Shown here one piece after another: positions 43,074 to 52,552 of a stretch of 64,000 bases of DNA. The notes under the pieces were generated by a model, which saw only the letters and a program-made list of their open reading frames with translations, did not search any database and had not been told where the DNA came from. The stretch's first letter is position 1, and every line of letters begins with the position of its first letter. The stretch covers positions 101,815 through 165,814 of the forward strand of contig NZ_WTUY01000005.1 in assembly GCF_009882945.1 (NCBI RefSeq), in the 5' to 3' direction. The position numbers and the translations under genes were made by a program. The stretch is from Alcanivorax sp. DP30 (GTDB lineage: Bacteria > Pseudomonadota > Gammaproteobacteria > Pseudomonadales > Alcanivoracaceae).

Positions 43074-44303
43074 TCAGGTCAGCATCTCTACCATGCCCTG
43101 GCTGCTCATCATTGCCACCCGGTTTCTGCCGGCCCCCTTGGCCTGGTAGAGCGCTTCGTCGGCCTGTTTGAGCAGGACGCCCCCGTCTTCTGCGCCACCG
43201 TCAGAACAGGCAACGCCAATGCTGATCGTCACTACCTGATTTACCCGGGAGCCGCTGTGAGGGATGCCCAGCTGTTCGACGCGGTTACGCATGCGTTCTG
43301 CAAACACCAGGGCATCATTAAAGCTCGAATCAGTCAGTACGATAACGAATTCCTCGCCACCATAACGGGCCGCAAAGTCCTTTTCTGCCTGCACCATGGA
43401 AAGCGGTACGGCGGAGACTTTCTTGAGGCATTCATCGCCGGCCGGGTGGCCGTAGGTGTCGTTGTATTGCTTGAAGAAGTCGATATCAAACAGCAGAAGG
43501 TTGATGCGTTCTGGTGCATCCGGACTCTGTTGTTTGAGCAGGTGGTATAGATGATTCAGCCGCGCTTCCATGCCACGCCGGTTGATGCAGCCGGTCATGC
43601 CATCCACGGTCGCCTGGCTTTCCAGAACCTGATTGGCGCTGTGCAATTCGTCGCGATGCTGATAGAGCACATGCTCTGAGAGGAAGTGTTTGCGTAGCAG
43701 CTTTTCGTAAACGTACTGGCCGAACAAACTCATGCTGATAAAAGCCAGGCTGAGCAGTGCCAGCGACAGGTGTTCGTAGGGGGCATATTCCTTCGCGAAA
43801 AACAGGCCGCCAATCATTGCGATGGTCATCAACACGGCACTAAAGGCGCTACGGTGCAGCGGCAGTCGGAATAGCGTGCTGATCATCACCACGGACAGTG
43901 GCGTTTGCAGGAAGAAAACATAAGAAAGGGGGTGGTCAATCACGACCCCCATATAGACGCCGGACAGTGAAATGGTAAAGGACAGCACCAGTAAGCAGGG
44001 TTGCAACCACTCCCGCCAGCGTGGCTGGTGACAGAGCACAATGCAGCCGCCAGTGACCATGAGCGTGAACAATCGCGGCCGCCAGGTCTGCATCAGGATG
44101 TCGGAACCCACTGTTGATTCCACCAGCAAGGCACACACCAGCAATAGCGCGATTAGCATCAGGGCGCCGGACGCGGCGCCCGCTGCACTGTTACGGGAGT
44201 AAAAGAGAAAGTCCTGCTCCAGCGGCGCGGGCAGGCGAAGATGCCAGGGCAGGCTGATGTCATTGCCTGTTGGAAGAGGATTGTGTGTCTGGTTAGCAGT
44301 CAC
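43074..44303 (-). CDS. Membrane diguanylate cyclase (GGDEF)
   Basis: 409 residues. Six hydrophobic segments in residues 35-200 form the sensor, a short coiled linker follows, and the GGDEF domain (about 235-400) carries DGMTGCINRRGM, FDIDFFKQYNDTYGHPAGDE and the active motif RYGGEEF with intact metal and GTP residues. Makes the second messenger cyclic di-GMP. No clear I-site RxxD was confirmed. The signal is unknown. Confidence 0.9.
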   Translation of the reverse strand: MTANQTHNPLPTGNDISLPWHLRLPAPLEQDFLFYSRNSAAGAASGALMLIALLLVCALLVESTVGSDILMQTWRPRLFTLMVTGGCIVLCHQPRWREWLQPCLLVLSFTISLSGVYMGVVIDHPLSYVFFLQTPLSVVMISTLFRLPLHRSAFSAVLMTIAMIGGLFFAKEYAPYEHLSLALLSLAFISMSLFGQYVYEKLLRKHFLSEHVLYQHRDELHSANQVLESQATVDGMTGCINRRGMEARLNHLYHLLKQQSPDAPERINLLLFDIDFFKQYNDTYGHPAGDECLKKVSAVPLSMVQAEKDFAARYGGEEFVIVLTDSSFNDALVFAERMRNRVEQLGIPHSGSRVNQVVTISIGVACSDGGAEDGGVLLKQADEALYQAKGAGRNRVAMMSSQGMVEMLT

Positions 44304-44386
44304 GCCGGTTGTGGCTCCCTGGGTTCTTGATAGGGCCGGAATTCCTTACTGATTCTCCGGCCTCTGAACGTCCATTGTAAGGGAGA

Positions 44387-44659
44387 CTAGTCCAGCAGGG
44401 CCAACAGTGCCTGTTGTTTGGCCGGTGAGAGGCGACGAAAGCGCTCCAGAAGACAGGCTTCTTCATTGCCTTGCGGAACGGCGGTCCCCCCGATTGGCAA
44501 GGCTTCGGGCCAATTGCCCAGGCTATGTTGCAGCCTGGCGATGATTTCTGCATTCATGCTGCGGTGGCTAAACCGCGCCGCTTTTGAGACTTCTGCACGC
44601 ATTCCGCAAGGAAAACGCACCACGAACTTCTCGGCTCGCGTGGTGGCGTTGCTGTCCAT
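44387..44659 (-). CDS. Arc-like ribbon-helix-helix DNA-binding protein
   Basis: 90 residues. EKFVVRFPCGMRAEVSKAA gives the DNA-contacting strand and first helix, SMNAEIIARLQHSL the second helix, as in Arc repressors. C-terminal 35 residues (LLERFRRLSPAKQQALLALL) may aid assembly. Possibly a local repressor; divergent from the LysR gene 300 bases away. No toxin partner is adjacent. Confidence 0.82.
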   Translation of the reverse strand: MDSNATTRAEKFVVRFPCGMRAEVSKAARFSHRSMNAEIIARLQHSLGNWPEALPIGGTAVPQGNEEACLLERFRRLSPAKQQALLALLD

Positions 44660-44960
44660 AATTACCTCTGACTCACTTCCTGCAAACTGAACCCTGATGG
44701 CGTTTGCGGCTCGCCCTGGTTCGACAACTTGGCTGGAAGGTTAGTGAACAGGGGATAACATACGCACTTTTGCAGTGTGAGGCGATACTGGCAGGTTGCT
44801 ATTAATGCCGATTTAGCGACGCTGTTAACATTGTTTTGGCTAACTAATGTCATTGGCGCGCTTTTGTCCACGGAGAGTGTGATCGCTGACACATTAGGTG
44901 TGGACCCGGCGCAGTGATAGGATTGATCAAATTGATGGTAACTCTTCGGCTATTCAATCC
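44660..44960. other. Intergenic region between RHH and LysR genes
   Basis: 301 bases, AT-richer in the middle (GCTATTAATGCCGATTTAGC near 44796). Presumably holds the divergent promoters; nothing else could be supported. Confidence 0.4.
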
Positions 44961-45908
44961 ATGAATGTTGCGTCTGCTGATCTGAACTTGCTCAAGTATC
45001 TGGATGTGCTGTTGCGCGAGCAGAATGTCACCCGTGCTGCTGAGCAGCTGGGAATTACCCAGCCTGCCATGAGTAATTCCCTCAAGCGGTTGCGGGAATT
45101 GTTTGGTGACCCCCTGCTGATTCGTACCAGTGACGGTATGACAGCCACTGAGCGTGCCCAGGAACTGCGGCCACTGGTGCGTCAAATTCTTTCCCAGACT
45201 GAGCAGTTATTTACCCCGGAAGACGGGTTTCGTCCGGAAGAAAGCCGTCGGGTTTTCCGGATCATGACCAGCGATTATGCAGAAGGCACCCTGGTGCCGC
45301 ATATTGTTCGTCGCCTGCGGGCTGAGGCGCCTAATGTGGTGCTGGACTTCCTGACGCCCTCAGATGTCAGTTATCAGGACATGGAACAGGGGCGGGTGGA
45401 TATGGCGGTGAATCGCTTTAATGAGATCCCCGGCTCATTTCACCAGGTCAGTCTGTGGAAGGATTCTTTTTCCTGTCTGCTAAACCGCGACAATCCAATT
45501 GCCAAGGACTTTGACCTGGACAGTTACCTGTCAGCCCAGCATATCTGGGTGTCAAAGACCGGTTTTGGCGTGGGCTTCGGCATGAATCCGGAAAAACTGG
45601 GTGGGTTAGGCTGGATTGATCATGCCCTGGAGCAGCTGGGCAAGAGCCGCAAGATCAGCATCTTTACCCGCCACTATCAAATGCCGGCGCTGCTGGCCAT
45701 GAATAACGATCTGGTAGCCACGCTTCCCTCCCGGGTGGCCCGCATGCAGGCGCAGAATCCGCAACTGCTGATCAAGCAGCCGCCGTTTGATATTCCCGAG
45801 TTCGAACTGAACATGGCATGGTCATCGTTGCTGCACCATAACGTGGCGCATCGCTGGTTACGCAGGCTGATTCAGGAAGAGGCGGAACGGATTTTGGAAG
45901 AGGAGTAA
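44961..45908 (+). CDS. LysR-family transcriptional regulator
   Basis: 315 residues. N-terminal winged helix (LNLLKYLDVLLREQNVTRAAEQLGITQPAMSNSLKRLR type) and a substrate-binding domain (about 95-305) of the NodD/LinR-like group. ATG 44961 (MNVASAD) is the family start; the longer frame is unsupported. Target unknown: no operon is divergent from it except the small RHH gene. Ends directly in an AGCTACG heptad array. Confidence 0.88.
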   Translation: MNVASADLNLLKYLDVLLREQNVTRAAEQLGITQPAMSNSLKRLRELFGDPLLIRTSDGMTATERAQELRPLVRQILSQTEQLFTPEDGFRPEESRRVFRIMTSDYAEGTLVPHIVRRLRAEAPNVVLDFLTPSDVSYQDMEQGRVDMAVNRFNEIPGSFHQVSLWKDSFSCLLNRDNPIAKDFDLDSYLSAQHIWVSKTGFGVGFGMNPEKLGGLGWIDHALEQLGKSRKISIFTRHYQMPALLAMNNDLVATLPSRVARMQAQNPQLLIKQPPFDIPEFELNMAWSSLLHHNVAHRWLRRLIQEEAERILEEE

Positions 45909-46213
45909 CAGCTACGAGCTACGAGCTACGCTTGATTGGAACAAGAAAGTCCAAAAAGTTCCCAAGGCTGGTGGGCTTTAGCTACCCGATTCGCCTAGGC
46001 AAGCTGGGCGATCCGAGCCCAGGCGAGGTAAGGATTCCAGAAACGCGTTTAGAATACGGGAACCTGAACTCGGCATAGCGGAACCGTACGCAGCCTGAAG
46101 CTGATCGGAAGGCCGGACGCACAAACGGCATTCCGCATTGTCTTTTTCGCTACCAGACCCGATGTTCTCCGGTCTTCCTTTTCAACTTTAAACGTTGATC
46201 TTTCAACTCGCCT
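45909..46213. repeat. Composite repeat region after the LysR gene
   Basis: 45910-45930: three AGCTACG heptads, then GCTTGATTGGAACAAG, a variant of the tail at 50733. 45991-46040: REP-like remnant with CCGAGCCCAGGCGAGG and AAGGATTCCAG as at 36017. 46180-46213: TTCAACT-type heptads ending at the stop codon of the next (minus-strand) gene. Confidence 0.72.
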
Positions 46214-47122
46214 TTAAATCACCGCCGCGCCGCTGAGCCAGCCGGAATGGGTTTTTCCAGGCAGGTTTTCACCGGCTTCGGCAATGGCGCCCTTGCCCAC
46301 GCCTTCAAAGGCGCGGACACGGAAATGTTTGCCCGGGGCTTCCTGAGCCAGTTGTTCGGCGATGTGGGCGGCGAGCTGTTCAACGGTGGAATCAGTGTCA
46401 ATCAGGTAGCAATGGTCTTCCGGAATCACCAGTTCGAAGTGCCCTTGCGGGGCATCGTAGCGGAAGCGGTGGTGCGGGATCTCGTCAATGAAGTAGGTGC
46501 CTTCCAGATCCTCCCGGGTGCCCAGGTAGATGTCTTCCCAGCGATCGGCCCAGAGTTTTTCCCAGTAACGGCTACGACGCCCATTCTCGAAGATGTGAAT
46601 ATTCGAGCGATGACCATGGGCAATGCGCTGGCAGTTACCGTCGTGTTTTTTCAGGCCGTGGGAATAGTGGTAATAGGGGGCTGTGCCGGTGTCTTCCTCG
46701 CGCAGCACAATGCGCACCTCGTGCACGTTCTCGGGAACAACGCTCTGAACCAGCTCCATCAGGTGCAGGGTCAGGCTGGCTTTCGAGACTTCTGTGCCCT
46801 GCATGATCAGCAGGCTTTCGCTGGGGACCACCATGCGGATGGTGCCGCCACGGTATTGCCACTCCAGGCTGGTGTCATTGTCACGCTGCACGACAGTAGC
46901 CTGATCACAGTCCACGGGAACCAGCAGCCGATGGTCAACGCTCTCGTCGACGGCTTGCTTGATACGCTTCTTGATGTGGCCGAAGTCGAACACCATGCCC
47001 TGGTGATCCAGATCCCCGCTCAGCTCAAGGTCTACCAGCCAGGATTCACCGACCATACCGCGCTTGGGGTGCAGGTAGGAAAAGTCGGCGACGGTCAAAT
47101 TTTCAACAAAGAGTGTGGCCAT
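46214..47122 (-). CDS. Duplicated 6-pyruvoyl-tetrahydropterin-synthase-like protein
   Basis: 302 residues made of two PTPS/QueD-like halves. The first half has VFDFGHIKKRIK and DHRLLVP, the second has the metal-type histidines in HYSHGLKKHDGNCQRIAHGH (two His clusters). Typical QueD enzymes are about 120-150 residues, so this is a tandem or fused form. Expected to act on pterin triphosphates (the product of FolE/FolE2) toward queuosine or biopterin-like compounds. ATG 47122 chosen from the family start. Confidence 0.8.
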   Translation of the reverse strand: MATLFVENLTVADFSYLHPKRGMVGESWLVDLELSGDLDHQGMVFDFGHIKKRIKQAVDESVDHRLLVPVDCDQATVVQRDNDTSLEWQYRGGTIRMVVPSESLLIMQGTEVSKASLTLHLMELVQSVVPENVHEVRIVLREEDTGTAPYYHYSHGLKKHDGNCQRIAHGHRSNIHIFENGRRSRYWEKLWADRWEDIYLGTREDLEGTYFIDEIPHHRFRYDAPQGHFELVIPEDHCYLIDTDSTVEQLAAHIAEQLAQEAPGKHFRVRAFEGVGKGAIAEAGENLPGKTHSGWLSGAAVI

Positions 47123-47306
47123 GCTGTTCCGGTTGATCAAAAGTGGGTTCAGAGAGCACTATAATGCCACCATTCTGGCCTGCCGCTAAGGTGAACGTCA
47201 CCGTATAGGAACGAATTTGGTGCGATTATCGTGTGAGCTGTGAACCGGGCCACACAAAGATAGCAAGCAAACTGCACATCTCGATTCCGGCTGCCGGTAG
47301 TCATGA

Positions 47307-47669
<363 letters not shown>

Positions 47670-47703
47670 TTCTGGCGCGCCTCGTTTGGCGGGGCGCCAA
47701 AGC

Positions 47704-48285
47704 ATGAATTACCTGGCTCATCTTTCCCTGGCTCAGCCGTCGGTGCCTTCCAAGGTAGGCAACGTGCTTGGCGACTTTATGCGCGGGGTAGATGCGGAAA
47801 CACTTTCCGTGCCTGTGCGGCAGGGTCTGGACAATCATCGCCTGGTCGACCGGTTTACTGACACGCATCTGTGGGTGGTGGAACAGCGTCGACAATTCTC
47901 CCCGGTTCGGCGTCGGTTTGCGGGTGTGGCGCTGGATGTATTGTTCGACCATTTCCTCTGGCGACACTGGTCATCCCTGTATTCCCAGCCGAGGGGACAA
48001 ACCATTGAGCAGCATTACCAGCATCTATTGGCTGGTGGCACCCTGATGCCGGAAACCATGCGTCTGCGCATGCAGCGCATGGTGGAGCATGATCTGCTCA
48101 ATCGTTATGCGCGGCTGGAACAGGTGGGGCAGGCGCTGGACATGATTGCGGCACGGATCCGCTTTGCCAATGGCTTCGCTGGCATCGTCGAGGAAATCGC
48201 GCCCCGGTATGAAATACTTGAAGCCGGGTTTCTGGATTTCTATCCCCAGCTGCAGGATGCGGTGAGTGCGGCGGGGCTGGAATGA
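47704..48285 (+). CDS. acpH: Acyl carrier protein phosphodiesterase
   Basis: 193 residues, AcpH family: MNYLAHLSLAQPS start, GNVLGDFMRG, HRLVDRFTDTH, LDVLFDHFLWRHW. Removes the phosphopantetheine arm from holo-ACP. ATG 47704 is the family start; the longer frame overlaps the HIT gene. Probably co-transcribed with the HIT gene. Confidence 0.9.
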   Translation: MNYLAHLSLAQPSVPSKVGNVLGDFMRGVDAETLSVPVRQGLDNHRLVDRFTDTHLWVVEQRRQFSPVRRRFAGVALDVLFDHFLWRHWSSLYSQPRGQTIEQHYQHLLAGGTLMPETMRLRMQRMVEHDLLNRYARLEQVGQALDMIAARIRFANGFAGIVEEIAPRYEILEAGFLDFYPQLQDAVSAAGLE

Positions 48286-48292
48286 TGTCTGG

Positions 48293-48391
48293 CGACAAGC
48301 TACAACGCGACGTCAAGGGCAATGCCGCGTCCTGAATCCGGGCGTGGCATCGACCCTTGAGGAAGGTGGTCATTCCTGGCGCGTTGTGGAT
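48293..48391. repeat. Long imperfect palindrome between convergent genes
   Basis: Outer arms ACAACGCG (48304) and CGCGTTGT (48381), inner arms TCAAGGGCAATGCC and GGCATCGACCCTTGA. The left end carries the GCGACAAGCTACAACGCG heptad motif also found near 35930. Confidence 0.6.
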
Positions 48392-48403
48392 TGTCTGTGC
48401 CGC

Positions 48404-49237
48404 TTACAGAGCGGGTAGATCCAGTTCTGCCATGGTGTCGTAGTAAAGGGTTTCGGCCAGCTTGGCGTTGCGGGCCAGAGGAGAGCGCATGGCGGGTTTG
48501 AAGTTGGCAAAGTATTCACCGGTCACTCCCGCATATTGCGGATCCAGTGCCAGACTCACCGGCAGGCGGGCGGCCTTTTCCGGAGTGGTGAGAGTGGGGC
48601 GGATCAAGGCCATGAGCGGCTTGGGGGCGTAGCGGAAGATGGGAGTGTCCACGCCGCCCGGGTGCAGGGCGTTGCTGGTGATGCCCAGTTCGGCGAGACG
48701 GTCGGCAAGAATATTGCTGAACAGGATATTGGCCAGCTTGGATTGTCCGTAGGCATCCATGGTCAGGTAGAGTTTGCGGCCACGCCAGGTTTTCTTGTTG
48801 ATGCGACCCAGCCAGTGCGCCACCGACGCCAGGTGCAGGATGCGCGGTTGTTCACCTTTCTGCAGCAGCGGCAGCATCAGGTGGGTGAACAGTACCGGCC
48901 CCAGGTAGTTGACCCCGAACTGCATCTCATAGCCGTCTTTGCTGAACTGCTGGCGCGTAGGGACCACACCGGCGTTATTGATCAGCACATCAATATGATC
49001 CAGCTCCTGAAAAATCGTCGCGGCGCTGTCGCGAATGCCTTCCAGGTCGGAGAGATCCAGTGGAAACAGCCTGACTTTGGCGCGAGGGTGTGCATTCTTG
49101 ATGCGCGCCAGCGCGGCTTGCCCCTTGTCCAGATCCCGGCAGGCCAGGATGACCTCTGCTCCGCGGGCAGCGAGTTGCTCTGCTGTACAAAGGCCAATGC
49201 CTGAATTGCCGCCGGTGATCAGAACCCGTTTGCTCAT
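48404..49237 (-). CDS. Short-chain dehydrogenase, retinol-dehydrogenase-like
   Basis: 277 residues. Classical SDR: TGGNSGIGLCTAEQL cofactor loop, NNAGVV, S near ILHLASVAHW, YGQSKLAN catalytic Tyr/Lys. The sequence LALDPQYAGVTGEYFANFK near the C-terminus is typical of retinol-dehydrogenase/WW-domain-oxidoreductase-like SDRs. Substrate probably a long-chain alcohol or aldehyde. ATG 49237 with GGGGAG upstream. Confidence 0.87.
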   Translation of the reverse strand: MSKRVLITGGNSGIGLCTAEQLAARGAEVILACRDLDKGQAALARIKNAHPRAKVRLFPLDLSDLEGIRDSAATIFQELDHIDVLINNAGVVPTRQQFSKDGYEMQFGVNYLGPVLFTHLMLPLLQKGEQPRILHLASVAHWLGRINKKTWRGRKLYLTMDAYGQSKLANILFSNILADRLAELGITSNALHPGGVDTPIFRYAPKPLMALIRPTLTTPEKAARLPVSLALDPQYAGVTGEYFANFKPAMRSPLARNAKLAETLYYDTMAELDLPAL

Positions 49238-49301
49238 GGTGATACTCCCCTGGAATAGGCTAACTGCCAGTATGCGCCTGTATTGATGAAGGCACAGGGT
49301 A

Positions 49302-50273
49302 TCAGTCTGAGCCGGCGTGTAACTGGCCTGCTGGGCCAATTGTGCTGACAGTGGCAGGTTTCAGGGATGTTTTCTGTTGCGGTGTGCGTGATGCTGTCTG
49401 TTGCTCTATCCAGTGGATAATCAACTGGCTTGTCGCCTGCCATTGGGCTCCTTGCAGCAGCAGGTGTGGGCCGCCTGGAACTGGGTGGTAGGTTAGCTGC
49501 TGCTGGAGGTGTTGGCGCAGGGCCAGAATACCTGCCTCGGGGACGCTGTTGTCGTTTTCTCCGTAGAGCAGTAACACGGGTATCTGGAGCGGTATCAGGT
49601 TTGGGACCTGATCGCTGGCACTATCGGCAATCTGAATCAGTCCCCAGTAACTGTCCAGGCGCACCTGCCTAATCACCCTGTCATCCGTGGCGAGTCGTTG
49701 TGCGTTGGCCGGGGCAAGAGACGGATCTTCGGGGTCTCTTTCCACGCTGACACGATAGCCCGGGGCCACGGCAGCGGCGCTGGCGATGGCCAGATTCCAG
49801 CCGTAGCGGAAGCGAATCCCTTCCCTGACGGCAGGGGCGGACAGGATAATGCCGGCGACCGAATCCGGGTTTTCCAGTGCAGCCAGAATGGCCACGGCCC
49901 CGCCCAGGCTTTCACCCATCACAAACACCGGTTGCTGGTACAGTGAGGACAAATGCTGAATGCGTTGTGAGGCTTCCTGGACCAGCTGTTCTTCGCCGGC
50001 CCAGCGCCCCTCCAGCTGCCGCTCGCCAAAGCCTGCCTGATCATAGCTTTCCAGATACAGGCCGGATTCGCTGAAACGTGGGCCAAGTTGGGCAAAGGCG
50101 GCAGAGAAATCGCCGAAACTGTGCAGGGCCAACACCACTGCATCAGGTTCGCTGTCAGGCGACCAGTGACGTAGCGTATTGCTGAGCGGGGGCGTTTCAG
50201 TTGCCACGCTCTTGCCCAGGGTGCAGGCATTCAGCAGAAATGGAAACATGATAATAATCGCAATTCGGAGCAT
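49302..50273 (-). CDS. Lipoprotein alpha/beta hydrolase (monoglyceride-lipase-like)
   Basis: 323 residues. Lipobox LLNAC at residues 13-17 of a short signal peptide; alpha/beta hydrolase with LALHSFGDFSAAF, nucleophile GESLGGAVA, acid D in LLLYGENDNSVP and H in VPGGPHLLLQ. Probably hydrolyses lipid esters at the membrane. Start ATG 50273 lies three bases from the start of the divergent gene; a weak AGG is the only upstream ribosome-binding-site candidate. Confidence 0.8.
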   Translation of the reverse strand: MLRIAIIIMFPFLLNACTLGKSVATETPPLSNTLRHWSPDSEPDAVVLALHSFGDFSAAFAQLGPRFSESGLYLESYDQAGFGERQLEGRWAGEEQLVQEASQRIQHLSSLYQQPVFVMGESLGGAVAILAALENPDSVAGIILSAPAVREGIRFRYGWNLAIASAAAVAPGYRVSVERDPEDPSLAPANAQRLATDDRVIRQVRLDSYWGLIQIADSASDQVPNLIPLQIPVLLLYGENDNSVPEAGILALRQHLQQQLTYHPVPGGPHLLLQGAQWQATSQLIIHWIEQQTASRTPQQKTSLKPATVSTIGPAGQLHAGSD

Positions 50274-50276
50274 TGA

Positions 50277-50714
50277 ATGACTGTACCTGTTTCGCTGCAA
50301 CGCAAGGTGAATGCCGGCGCTGTTGCCCTGATCCTGGTGGCGGTTACCTGGGCGGTATCCATTGGTGAGGCGGGTCCGCCTTCGGTGACCATGACCGTCA
50401 CGGCAACGGCCTATAATTCGTTGCATGGTCAGGGTTACGGTAAAGACCATGCGTTGGCAGCCTGGGGCGACCGGCTGAAGCCGGGCATGCAGGCCATCGC
50501 GGTATCGCGGGATCTGATTCCCCTTGGGCTGGGCCACAATGCGCAATTGCAGATTGAAGGGCTGCCGGGTGTCTGGGTAGTCAAAGACAAGATGCACCGG
50601 CGCTGGAAAAAGAAAATCGATATTTATATGGGCGAGGATATCGATGCGGCACGGGAGTGGGGCAAGCGGAAGGTGACCATTACCTTCGCTGCGCCGAAGG
50701 ACGCAGACCAGTAG
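50277..50714 (+). CDS. 3D-domain protein
   Basis: 145 residues: hydrophobic N-terminal anchor (about 13-31) and a 3D (Asp-Asp-Asp) double-psi barrel as in the C-terminus of MltA: VTATAYNSL, GDRLKPGMQAIAVSRDLIPLGLG, WVVKDKMHRRWKKKIDIYMG. Probably envelope-associated peptidoglycan binding or cleavage. GGAG six bases before ATG 50277 lies inside the reverse gene's first codons. Confidence 0.85.
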   Translation: MTVPVSLQRKVNAGAVALILVAVTWAVSIGEAGPPSVTMTVTATAYNSLHGQGYGKDHALAAWGDRLKPGMQAIAVSRDLIPLGLGHNAQLQIEGLPGVWVVKDKMHRRWKKKIDIYMGEDIDAAREWGKRKVTITFAAPKDADQ

Positions 50715-50861
50715 CGAGCTACGAGCTACGAGCTACGCTCGATTGGACAGGGAAGTGACAAAAGTTCCCGGACTTGGGCATTTTCTTTAGAGAGCGGATT
50801 CGCCCTGGGTTTGGATCAAACTCAGGGCCTCTCCTGCTGAGCAATCCCGCCGCGTCCGCGT
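50715..50861. repeat. Heptad array with CTCGATTGG tail
   Basis: Three AGCTACG heptads (50717-50737) begin four bases after the stop codon, followed by CTCGATTGGACAGG, a variant of the sequence after the heptads at 45926 and 41813; 50780-50835 holds CCTGGGTTTGGATCAAACTC, an inverted repeat. Confidence 0.72.
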
Positions 50862-51620
50862 TTATTCCCTGCTCAAAAATTTCATCAGCATGCGGGTTGT
50901 GGCGGCGGGCAGCAATTTGTCACCCAGCTTCATCATTTTGAAGAAACCACCCACCGGATTGTGGACGCCGGTGTCCTGATTGGCCGTTTGCCAGACGGCG
51001 TTGGCGATATCTTCAGCATCCAGATTCACGCCCATACGATCAATCACCGGGGCACGGAATTCAGCCTCCGTGACCATGGGGGTGCTGACAAAGGGCGGCA
51101 TCACGTCAGTGACCCGGATTCCCTGGCGACCCCATTCAATATCGAGGGATTCGGTCAGTGCACGAACTGCAAACTTGCTGGCCGAGTAGGAGGCAAAGTG
51201 TGGGGTGCCATACATGGCGGAAGCGGAGCTCATGTTGATGACCACCGGGGACTTGCTTTCCAGCAGGTGCGGGTAGGCGGCCAGGCTCATGTTGATCAGG
51301 CCGGTGACATTGATGTCGATAATCTGCTTGTGCTTTGCTGCAGGAATGTCTTCAAACCGCCCCATCTGCAGAATCCCGGCGCAGTTGAACAGCACATCCA
51401 GCCCGCCTTCTTCGGCAAAGTCCTTGACGGCATGCTGGCAGGCGATGTCGTCAGTCACGTCCAGTTTGCGATACCAGATGTTGTCCAGCTCCGCTGCCAC
51501 GGACTTCAAGGCCTGTGAATTGATGTCGGTAATGCCCACTTGCCAACCATTGCGGTGGAACAGCTTTGCCGTTGCCAGGCCGATGCCGCTGGCGGCACCG
51601 GTGATGAAGATTCGCTTCAT
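50862..51620 (-). CDS. Short-chain dehydrogenase of the BVMO operon
   Basis: 252 residues, classical SDR: TGAASGIGLATAKL, NCAGIL, MSSASAMYG, YSASKFAV. Third gene of the monooxygenase operon, its ATG overlapping the hydrolase stop codon. Expected to oxidise the alcohol released by the hydrolase. Confidence 0.88.
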   Translation of the reverse strand: MKRIFITGAASGIGLATAKLFHRNGWQVGITDINSQALKSVAAELDNIWYRKLDVTDDIACQHAVKDFAEEGGLDVLFNCAGILQMGRFEDIPAAKHKQIIDINVTGLINMSLAAYPHLLESKSPVVINMSSASAMYGTPHFASYSASKFAVRALTESLDIEWGRQGIRVTDVMPPFVSTPMVTEAEFRAPVIDRMGVNLDAEDIANAVWQTANQDTGVHNPVGGFFKMMKLGDKLLPAATTRMLMKFLSRE

Positions 51621-52552
51621 GGTTGGGGCTCCTTACGGTGTTGATGAATAAAACGGGCGCAGGTGATCAGGGCCTGATCCGCATCCGCCAGTACGCCGGC
51701 ATGGATCTGGAAATCGTGCCAGCGTTGCGGGTGAACCTGGAGTCGCGCCGGGTTGCCGGCCTGGTTGAGGGCTTCGCACAGACGCAGGCTGTCGTTCAGC
51801 AGAATCTCGTCGGCGCCGACCTGAATCAGTACCGGAGGCAGGCCGGAAAGGTCGCCATTGATGGGGGAGGTGGCCGGGCGCTCGGGCTGGTCGCCGGCAT
51901 AGGCGCTAACGGCATTTTCCAGCCAGCCGCGGGTGAGCATGATTTCCTGGTCGGTATCGAACAGCTGGTTCAGGGTCAGGTCCACCCAGGGGGAAAACAG
52001 GATCATGCTGCTGGGCAGGGCTGCGCCCTGTGCTTTTAATGCCTGCAGGGTTGCCAGGGCCAGGCCGCCGCCGGCGGAGTCGCCCATCAGGGTCAGGGTC
52101 TCCGGCTGGACGCCTTCTGCCAGCAACTGCTGGTAGACCTGTACCGCATCTTCGATGGCTGCCGGGCAGGGATGTTCCGGGGCCAGCCGGTAGTCCGGCA
52201 CTACCACGCGGGCATTGGCGAATTTGGCCATGTGCGAGGTGATGGCCTTGTGGCTGTCCGGGCTGCCGCCCACGTAGCCGCCGCCATGCAAGTACAAAAT
52301 GGTGCCCTGGGCATGGAGGGTCTGGTAATGGCGACAGGGCACACCGGCCACATCCGCATCATGGCTGGCCACCATTTTTGCGTGCAGGGTGGTTTTTGCC
52401 ATGAGATCCATCCAGCGGCGCTGGAAGGCAACGCTGAAACGGGGGTTGATAAAACCCTTGAACAGCAGCCCCAGGGAGGCGCGCAGGATGCCGGCAAGCA
52501 ATTGCTGAATCAGCGATTGCGACCGACTGACGCGGTCAACGAACGAGCTCAT
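51617..52552 (-). CDS. Alpha/beta hydrolase fold-3 (HSL-type) esterase
   Basis: 311 residues with HGGGYVGG oxyanion motif, nucleophile GDSAGGGLA, acid in VGADEIL and H in RWHDFQIH. Hormone-sensitive-lipase family. ATG 52552 with GGAG five bases upstream overlaps the monooxygenase 3' end by 17 bases. Its expected job is to cleave the ester made by the monooxygenase. Confidence 0.9.
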   Translation of the reverse strand: MSSFVDRVSRSQSLIQQLLAGILRASLGLLFKGFINPRFSVAFQRRWMDLMAKTTLHAKMVASHDADVAGVPCRHYQTLHAQGTILYLHGGGYVGGSPDSHKAITSHMAKFANARVVVPDYRLAPEHPCPAAIEDAVQVYQQLLAEGVQPETLTLMGDSAGGGLALATLQALKAQGAALPSSMILFSPWVDLTLNQLFDTDQEIMLTRGWLENAVSAYAGDQPERPATSPINGDLSGLPPVLIQVGADEILLNDSLRLCEALNQAGNPARLQVHPQRWHDFQIHAGVLADADQALITCARFIHQHRKEPQP

